A DNA stretch of 15,808 bases from Cyanobacteria bacterium UBA1221 (GTDB lineage Bacteria > Cyanobacteriota > Vampirovibrionia > Gastranaerophilales > Gastranaerophilaceae): positions 1 through 15,808 of the forward strand of contig DBXD01000060.1 of assembly GCA_002309425.1 (NCBI GenBank), given 5' to 3'. The notes beneath the pieces were generated by a model that saw only the letters and a list, made by a program, of their open reading frames with translations, was not told the origin of the DNA and ran no database searches. Below, in pieces: positions 14,277 through 15,808 of the stretch (the stretch's first letter is position 1; each line of letters starts with the position of its first letter). Made by a program: the position numbers and the translations under genes.

Positions 14277-15068
14277 TTATTTTTTAACTACAACTTTTAC
14301 CTGTTTTTTGTTACCTTTATTATCATAGTAAATTTTTCCGGTAGGTTTGCCCTTCTGATACATTGTTACAGAGCAATTCTTTTGCTTTAAATTGCAAATA
14401 TCCAGGTTACCTTCTTGCACAAATAAAAATTTGTAATAAACAAGGTTTGGATTTTTATCGGATACGAATTTTACGGAATTTGACGGAGTAGACTGTACAA
14501 AGGTTCCGTTGCGTTTTTGGGCAAATTCCGAATCCGTAATAATATACTTTGGTATCTCCATACCTCCGTATTTTAATTCTCCATGCATTCTTTGGATTCT
14601 TACAACATCATCCGCAACTTCTTCAAGAGGGCTGTTAGCGGATATTTGAGATTTATTTGCGGGGCTGACATTTGCACCTTTTACATAGGCAGATAGCATC
14701 ATTCCTGCAAAGAGCCCTATAACAAAGAAAACAACTATTGCGGCAAAATTTACCGCAGCAACAGTAGCATAACGCTTTTGCGTATCTTCAAAATCCTGAG
14801 CATCATACCATGCTCGGCCTTCGTATGCCCATTTATTTCCGTTTATTCCGGCAATTATTCTCAATACCAGGTTTACAATCAACACGACTATATTTAAAAG
14901 GGGAATACCCATTAAAATATCACAGATTAATATTGGAACAGTTTTTCTGAATGCACCGTTGCCTAAGCCCCAAAAATATGCAAACCAGAAAGCACCCCAA
15001 TTAAATTTTGACAGTACAGCCGAAGATTCATTATCAACAACAAATCCTGAATCCTTTAAAATACCCAT
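14277..15068 (-). CDS. Membrane protein with soluble C-terminal domain (263 aa)
   Basis: Residues 1-128 repeat the layout of the 127-aa neighbour: KFNWGAFWFAYFWGLGNG (21-38), hydrophobic helices at about 43-73 and 102-128, and the identical GINGNKWAYEGRAWYD (74-89). After a Ser/Asn-rich linker (about 130-147) comes a domain of about 115 residues (149-263), rich in beta-prone segments and Lys, with one Cys pair (C225, C232). It is probably on the opposite side of the membrane from the linker's start; its family is not recognised. The ATG follows AGGAG by 8 nt. It lies 35 nt after the 115-aa gene in the same direction and probably in the same operon. The linker and tail may have been added to, or lost from, one copy after duplication. 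Confidence 0.85.
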   Translation of the reverse strand: MGILKDSGFVVDNESSAVLSKFNWGAFWFAYFWGLGNGAFRKTVPILICDILMGIPLLNIVVLIVNLVLRIIAGINGNKWAYEGRAWYDAQDFEDTQKRYATVAAVNFAAIVVFFVIGLFAGMMLSAYVKGANVSPANKSQISANSPLEEVADDVVRIQRMHGELKYGGMEIPKYIITDSEFAQKRNGTFVQSTPSNSVKFVSDKNPNLVYYKFLFVQEGNLDICNLKQKNCSVTMYQKGKPTGKIYYDNKGNKKQVKVVVKK

Positions 15069-15103
15069 TTACTATTCTCCTATTAATTATTTTACCCTTA
15101 AAA

Positions 15104-15451
15104 TTAAAACGGTCTTGTCTGATTAAGTTTCATTCGTAATTCTCTGAATCTTGCAATATCATCCTGAGATTTGCCGGAATCTTTAAATACAGCCTGACTC
15201 GCAGGATGAACCATAAGAACATAATCCATATGAATTTCAAGAAAATTGTACTTTCTTGGAGATTGATTTCCAGTTCTGGGGTAAATTTCCGCATTTGTAA
15301 CGGCTAAAAAACGACGTTCTTTGTCATTTAACAAATCCGTTAATTCTCTGTTTGTATTTGTATATTTTGAAACGTGAACTATACCTTTTATGTCGTGATC
15401 AACCGTTAAAATGCTAACTTCTATCGGTACCGTATCAATATTTTTTGCCAT
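15104..15451 (-). CDS. Hypothetical 115-aa protein, possibly DUF6812-like
   Basis: A small soluble protein, probably beta-rich at the N-terminus. The pattern of a GIVHV strand, a ReLTDLLN segment, RRFLAVTNAEIY, then FLEIHMDYVLMVHP recalls DUF6812-type proteins; this is a weak memory match. I choose the ATG at 15451 over an in-frame TTG at 15478, because AAGGA stands 7 nt before the ATG. It is the first gene after a well-formed promoter (15483-15511) and is followed by the two tandem membrane proteins. Function unknown. Confidence 0.75.
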   Translation of the reverse strand: MAKNIDTVPIEVSILTVDHDIKGIVHVSKYTNTNRELTDLLNDKERRFLAVTNAEIYPRTGNQSPRKYNFLEIHMDYVLMVHPASQAVFKDSGKSQDDIARFRELRMKLNQTRPF

Positions 15452-15482
15452 TACTCTATCCTTACTCCCTCTGTTCAAACTT

Positions 15483-15511
15483 AGTATAATATATTTTTTG
15501 TAAATTGTCTA
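15483..15511 (-). promoter_or_regulatory. Sigma70-type promoter of the 115/263/127-aa unit
   Basis: On the minus strand, TAGACA (15511-15506, five of six to TTGACA) and TATACT (15488-15483, five of six to TATAAT) are separated by exactly 17 bp. The -35 overlaps the stop codon of the YitT-like gene. Transcription would start near 15476, about 25 nt before the ATG at 15451. Confidence 0.8.
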
Positions 15512-15808
15512 TACTATTTTCTTTCTCATTCGCTTTCCGTAAACTTCGTGAACATCAACGACAGACAAAAATGCTGCCGGGTCATACTGGCTTACGACTT
15601 CTTTGAGTTTACTCATTTCTAACCTTGATACAACGCAATATATCAGTTTTTTGGGTTGTTTTGAATATCCGCCTATCCCGTCTAAATAAGTTACACTTAT
15701 ATCATAATCGGAAATAAGAGTCTGTCCGATTTCTTCAGCCCTGTCACTTATTATTCTGACGGATTTTGAACTGTTTAAGCCTTCAAGCACCGCATCGATT
15801 ACTCTGTA
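15509..15808 (-). CDS. C-terminal part of a YitT/DUF2179 membrane protein, cut by window edge
   Basis: Ninety-nine codons are visible and the frame stays open to the right edge (YRVIDAVLEGLNSSK and onward), so the gene begins outside. This part matches the C-terminal DUF2179 domain of YitT-type proteins: an ISDRAEEI segment, VTYLDGIGGYSKQPKKLIYC, VVSRLEMSKLKEVV and DPAAFLSVVDVHEVYG in the family order. YitT proteins have an N-terminal membrane half, which would lie beyond the window. A GTG at 15790 could be read as a start, but residues before it continue the family pattern, so it is internal. The cellular role of the family is not settled. Confidence 0.88.
   Translation of the reverse strand, partial: YRVIDAVLEGLNSSKSVRIISDRAEEIGQTLISDYDISVTYLDGIGGYSKQPKKLIYCVVSRLEMSKLKEVVSQYDPAAFLSVVDVHEVYGKRMRKKIV

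Noticed and set aside
15452..15478. TTG start that would extend the 115-aa protein to 124 aa
   Set aside because: It lies at the predicted transcription start and lacks a binding site; the ATG at 15451 has AAGGA at good distance.

Overview
The window is AT-rich and densely packed, and almost every gene is on the minus strand; only one small gene reads plus. The gene content suggests a bacterium of the Melainabacteria/Vampirovibrionia type, Gastranaerophilales-like. That placement is tentative. It rests on the pgpH-ybeY-dgkA gene order (also common in Firmicutes and Cyanobacteria), the low GC, and several lineage-looking proteins with a short Ser-Phe-x-Gly tag near one end. No marker gene in the window settles it.

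Reading in the minus-strand direction from the right edge: (1) the C-terminal end of a YitT-type membrane protein, cut by the window; (2) a clear -35/-10 promoter driving a 115-aa small protein and two tandem paralogous membrane proteins, the first of which has an extra soluble C-terminal domain; (3) a GT39/ArnT-like multi-membrane glycosyltransferase; (4) a translationally coupled pair of unrecognised membrane-associated proteins (558 and 255 aa) ending in a perfect palindromic terminator; (5) a GT2 polyprenyl-phosphate-type glycosyltransferase followed by pgpH (c-di-AMP phosphodiesterase), ybeY (rRNA maturation endonuclease) and dgkA/udpK (undecaprenol kinase), an envelope, signalling and ribosome operon; (6) a convergent 36-bp palindromic terminator and the lone plus-strand 67-aa gene; (7) a two-domain M16 metallopeptidase, rsmI (16S rRNA methyltransferase) and a Cys-rich YkgJ-like protein; (8) a 609-bp stretch with no intact gene. 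It holds a one-base-frameshifted 68-aa gene remnant and, at the left edge, two copies of a 52-bp repeat flanking a hairpin-rich spacer.

The most interesting signals are not classic features. A promoter-like element (GCAA with an A/T run, then TATA 24-25 nt later) lies upstream of five starts. Three of those transcription units encode every protein in the window that carries a Ser-Phe-x-Gly type tag. Two of the five starts, and probably rsmI, have the -10 box directly against the ATG and no Shine-Dalgarno, which predicts leaderless mRNAs. I see no CRISPR array, tRNA, rRNA, insertion sequence or phage gene.
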